Shown here in pieces: positions 61,796 through 64,000 of a DNA stretch of 64,000 nucleotides. Position numbers and translations under genes: made by a program. Source of the stretch: Ridgeia piscesae (lineage: Eukaryota; Annelida; Polychaeta; Sabellida; Siboglinidae). Within the stretch, counting starts at the first letter, position 1; each line of letters opens with the position of its first letter. The stretch spans positions 280,001-344,000 of the forward strand of contig JAODUO010000035.1 of the NCBI GenBank assembly GCA_025642075.2, in the 5' to 3' direction. Below the pieces are notes generated by a model. It searched no databases, was not told where the DNA came from, and saw only the letters and a list, made by a program, of their open reading frames with translations.

Positions 61796-62712
61796 TTGTT
61801 GTTTTTGTTGAATAAACACCTAATGATACATGACTTGTTACAGCGAGCGTTTCGTCAAGCCAGGATATAGTCAAAGTAGACGGTAAGTATTACAAATAGT
61901 GTAGCTGTATTGCGTTAGTGTACAATGGGTTGAGTAGTGTTATATTATATCAGTCTATAATTATTACTTAAGCAAATTGGTCACCGGTAAATTATATTTG
62001 TCAACTCGCTGCATTGACATAATATAGTTGAAGATGAACTCCTAGGATTTCAATGCAAGCTATAGTTGTTTGTAAACCATTTGGGATTAATTCCTACATT
62101 ACATTAGTATCATGTTTTCACGTAGATTTAAAGTTGCGTAACTATAAAATAATATATCTTTAGGCAGAGCAAAATGGTCTCCAAAGACAACGAACGCCTT
62201 ACGGAAGCGATTCAGCGACTGGATCATGTTACCGAGTCCACAGAAGAGTCTGCCAGGTAGGTCAATATTGGTGTACAATTCATGCACAGGGCAGTGTGAC
62301 TACACCACCATGTTTGCGTATGCATGTACGTATCTATGTATGTATGTGTGTGTATGTTTGTGTGTGTGCGTGCGAGCGTTTGCATATACATGCGTGTATG
62401 TATATACGGTACCTATGCGTGTGCCTGCGTGCATGGATGTATGTATGTATGTATGCATGTATGCGTGCATGTATGCATTGAGTGATACATTCCTGGGTTC
62501 GAAACTAAACATGCTTCTTAATAAAGTGTATTTGGCAACTAAATAAATAATCATTATGGTATAATTACATGTCTGTTTTAGGAAAACCGGAAGTACTCGA
62601 TGTCATGCGTGAGCACGGAATTACTGTTGAATACCAGAAAGTGAGAACGAAGTTGTTCAACGAACAGCGAAAAGAACAGCAAAGAATTAGGAAGGCATTG
62701 CGGTTTGCATAA
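57100..62712 (+). CDS. C2H2 zinc-finger / tyrosine-recombinase-like protein with Myb-like tail, frame-damaged
   Basis: Proposed exons are 57100-57177, 57428-57505, 57701-57778, 58175-58258, 58780-60343, 60607-60651, 60942-60980, 61144-61170 (weak), 61844-61882, 62164-62256 and 62582-62712 (stop TAA). Every junction is phase 1. Exon 58175 encodes a C2H2 finger (KCVECDKTF...HQRTH). The large exon opens with a second finger (CPYCSRFC...LKRH), then VHCPGYGG...YRHRAHC, a helical region, LTLFNARRGGEASRMTMGQW (box-I-like Arg) and KHLGHSQEVSVGTY (box-II-like LGHS plus Tyr). The end has RAKWSPKTTNALRKRF, a Myb/SANT-like tail. Lesions: a one-base excess after the second finger, and TGA at 60073-60075 with the frame continuing beyond. 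The first coding exon is not found. It resembles recombinase-like proteins common in fish and marine invertebrates; mobile or domesticated status is open. Confidence 0.6.
57280..58140 (+). repeat. Tandem repeat of about 274 bp carrying a 78-nt exon
   Basis: Three exon-bearing copies have acceptors TTCCTAG/TTCTTAG ending at 57427, 57700 and 57974. Each has flanking phrases 'aataaacgtgtctgtatttg' and 'gtttaatgcgag'. Copies 1 and 2 keep acceptor and donor (ATATAG|GTAAGT) and encode 26-codon phase 1-1 exons (RTPTVVRDDGR...). Copy 3 has a shortened exon and no donor, apparently fused to the next unit by deletion. A partial fourth unit runs to about 58140. Confidence 0.88.
61270..61812 (+). mobile_element. 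LINE 3' fragment with (GTT)n tail
   Basis: Two frames together give NTQQTEFQES and then TRAFSVGAPTMWNLLP, the usual end of CR1/Rex-type LINE ORFs (RAFSV.AP..WN.LP), with a frameshift near 61485. A 3' UTR and a GTT microsatellite (about 61757-61810) follow. It lies in an intron of the recombinase-like gene, just before the exon at 61844. Confidence 0.65.
62325..62480. repeat. GTAT/GTGT-rich microsatellite
   Basis: Degenerate TATG/TGTG repeats in the last intron of the recombinase-like gene. Tyr/Val/Cys frames are artefacts. Confidence 0.85.
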
Positions 62713-63852
62713 ACCCTCTTGTGTCTAAATTTCCTGTAGGGTGAACATGTCGTTTGAATTGAATAAGCATATGCTAGTTTACACTTCTTATAAATGTATT
62801 TCAAGCTAGTGACTGTTAAGACTCGCCACAGGAGATGTCGTGCACTTACACATTTATCAACGCCAAGCATACTTAAATTCTTGATTATTAGTGGCAGCTC
62901 TGGGATAAAAGAGTATTATGACAATCGAACATGAAAATATTGTTGGTTTCAATGTATTTCGTGGTAAGCACATCGCTTTGAACGCATCAGAGTCTACTTG
63001 TTGAAGTGATGTGTACAATTGAAAACAAACATAATGTTTGATTATTTAAGTGTCAACGTAATGTTCATATGCACGAGGTAGTGCCTTTTTGGAATCATAC
63101 ATTATTGTATTTAAGATGTACAGTATATAGTTGGGCAAAAACTGTAATGTTCAGTGATGTTTGTTTCACGATGTGTAGCCACCTATAGAAATGTTGGTCA
63201 GGAATAATGTGTACATGTTACTGACATGTCTTAGCAAAACAAGACAATGTATGTCTTCCTTTCTATCGGTGTATATAGGTGTATTTTAATCACGGAGTGT
63301 ATTACTGGTTAGACGTATTTGCATCACCACTGTCGTTACTGGCAACATACATTTATAAACATATATTTCAGTTTTCTTGTCAGATAATCAATAGTCAATA
63401 TATCTTTAGACTTTGCAAATCTTATGTGGATGTAGTACTCATTCCAGAAGGTTGTTTAATGTAATGTTATCATTTTCTGTAAAATCTATACCCAAAAATG
63501 CTTAGCATTGCTGAATATCGCGACATCTTCTCTATATATGCATCACTGACGATGTAATATAAGCATGTCGTTTGAATTGAATACACATGTTCTAGACAGC
63601 ATGACACCGCCATCAACTTTGTCAGTAATCCTTATGTACCGCACACGCGGTAAACATTACGCTTTAGACGGTACAAATCATATATGTCCTATAATTTATC
63701 TGTTGACAAAAACATTTTAGGCAGATAAGACTACATATGTCCTCGCCTCATCATATTTACTAAAACGCTACACTTTCAAAAGTCTATCATATTAAATTCA
63801 TTTTCTATATGATTTAGCTGTTGAAACACTATTACTAGGCATTATATTTTTT
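62713..63852. other. 3' flank of the recombinase-like gene
   Basis: AT-rich sequence after the TAA stop. A phrase around 'catgtcgtttgaattgaata' occurs twice (about 62745 and 63566), each time followed by related AT-rich sequence ('gtaatgttc' or 'gtcagtaatcc' type), hinting at an old duplication. No gene or RNA was supported. Confidence 0.4.
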
Positions 63853-64000
63853 CGACTTTGGCTTTGTGCCTAAACACACAGTTCAGCATCTGGACTCTGG
63901 TCTGTCTATTCCATCTCAGCTCCCAGTTGGGAGAAAGCTTAAAGAAAGCTTATTAACATCAACAAAATGTAGTCAACTGATAATCCGCAGAAAACGGAGA
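63853..64000 (-). repeat. Dispersed repeat, copy B (inverted relative to copy A)
   Basis: It contains 'tgcctaaacacacagttcag', 'tctattccatctcagctccc' and 'agttgggagaaagctta', the reverse complement of the element at 46558-46700. The window ends within or just after it. Confidence 0.8.

Noticed and set aside
62493..62510. tRNA B-box-like 'gggttcgaaac'
   Set aside because: No A box or cloverleaf at the right spacing.

Overview
This is animal nuclear DNA. Every recognisable gene is split by GT-AG introns, the proteins are animal orthologues (NUDCD3, COPS3, an NT5C/NT5M-type nucleotidase, RPS19BP1/AROS), an internal block carries the TTAGGG telomere hexamer, and the introns are full of microsatellites, minisatellites, SINE, LINE and DNA-transposon remains. 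The style suggests a marine invertebrate, lophotrochozoan or basal deuterostome, but the species cannot be decided from the window. Genes were built by hand from protein similarity, splice sites and phase agreement; exon lists are in the entries.

Layout. 1-2199: repeats and a foldback element with a tRNA-like core. 2200-9423 (+): NUDCD3, lacking its first exon. 12108-15061 (-) and 17493-21990 (-): two tandem paralogues of a membrane-anchored JmjC/cupin_8 oxygenase with identical exon lengths. 24721-26261 (+): a small three-exon gene of unknown function. 26668-29595 (-): 5'(3')-deoxyribonucleotidase. 29800-33600: LINE fragments, a 630-bp block-structured telomere-like array and a CTA array. 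34098-46487 (+): COPS3, 15 exons. 47949-51660 (-): RPS19BP1, with a 5'-truncated LINE in intron 1. 53290-55840 (-): a decayed LTR-type retrotransposon pol region. 57100-62712 (+): a multi-exon C2H2 zinc-finger/tyrosine-recombinase-like gene with a Myb-like C-terminus, one frameshift and one in-frame TGA. 62713-64000: intergenic, ending in a dispersed repeat.

Two observations stand out. First, several arrays are built from splice-site DNA: about 25 copies of the exon-1 donor of the second JmjC gene, about 15 copies of the exon-11 acceptor of COPS3, a 54-nt in-frame duplication of the COPS3 exon-12 acceptor, an acceptor-like array in NUDCD3, and whole-exon duplications in the recombinase-like gene. 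Second, the recombinase-like gene itself joins zinc fingers, a recombinase-like core with its LGHS...Y signature and a KW-type helical tail through symmetric phase-1 exons. NUDCD3, COPS3, RPS19BP1 and the nucleotidase are housekeeping genes and form no evident pathway together.
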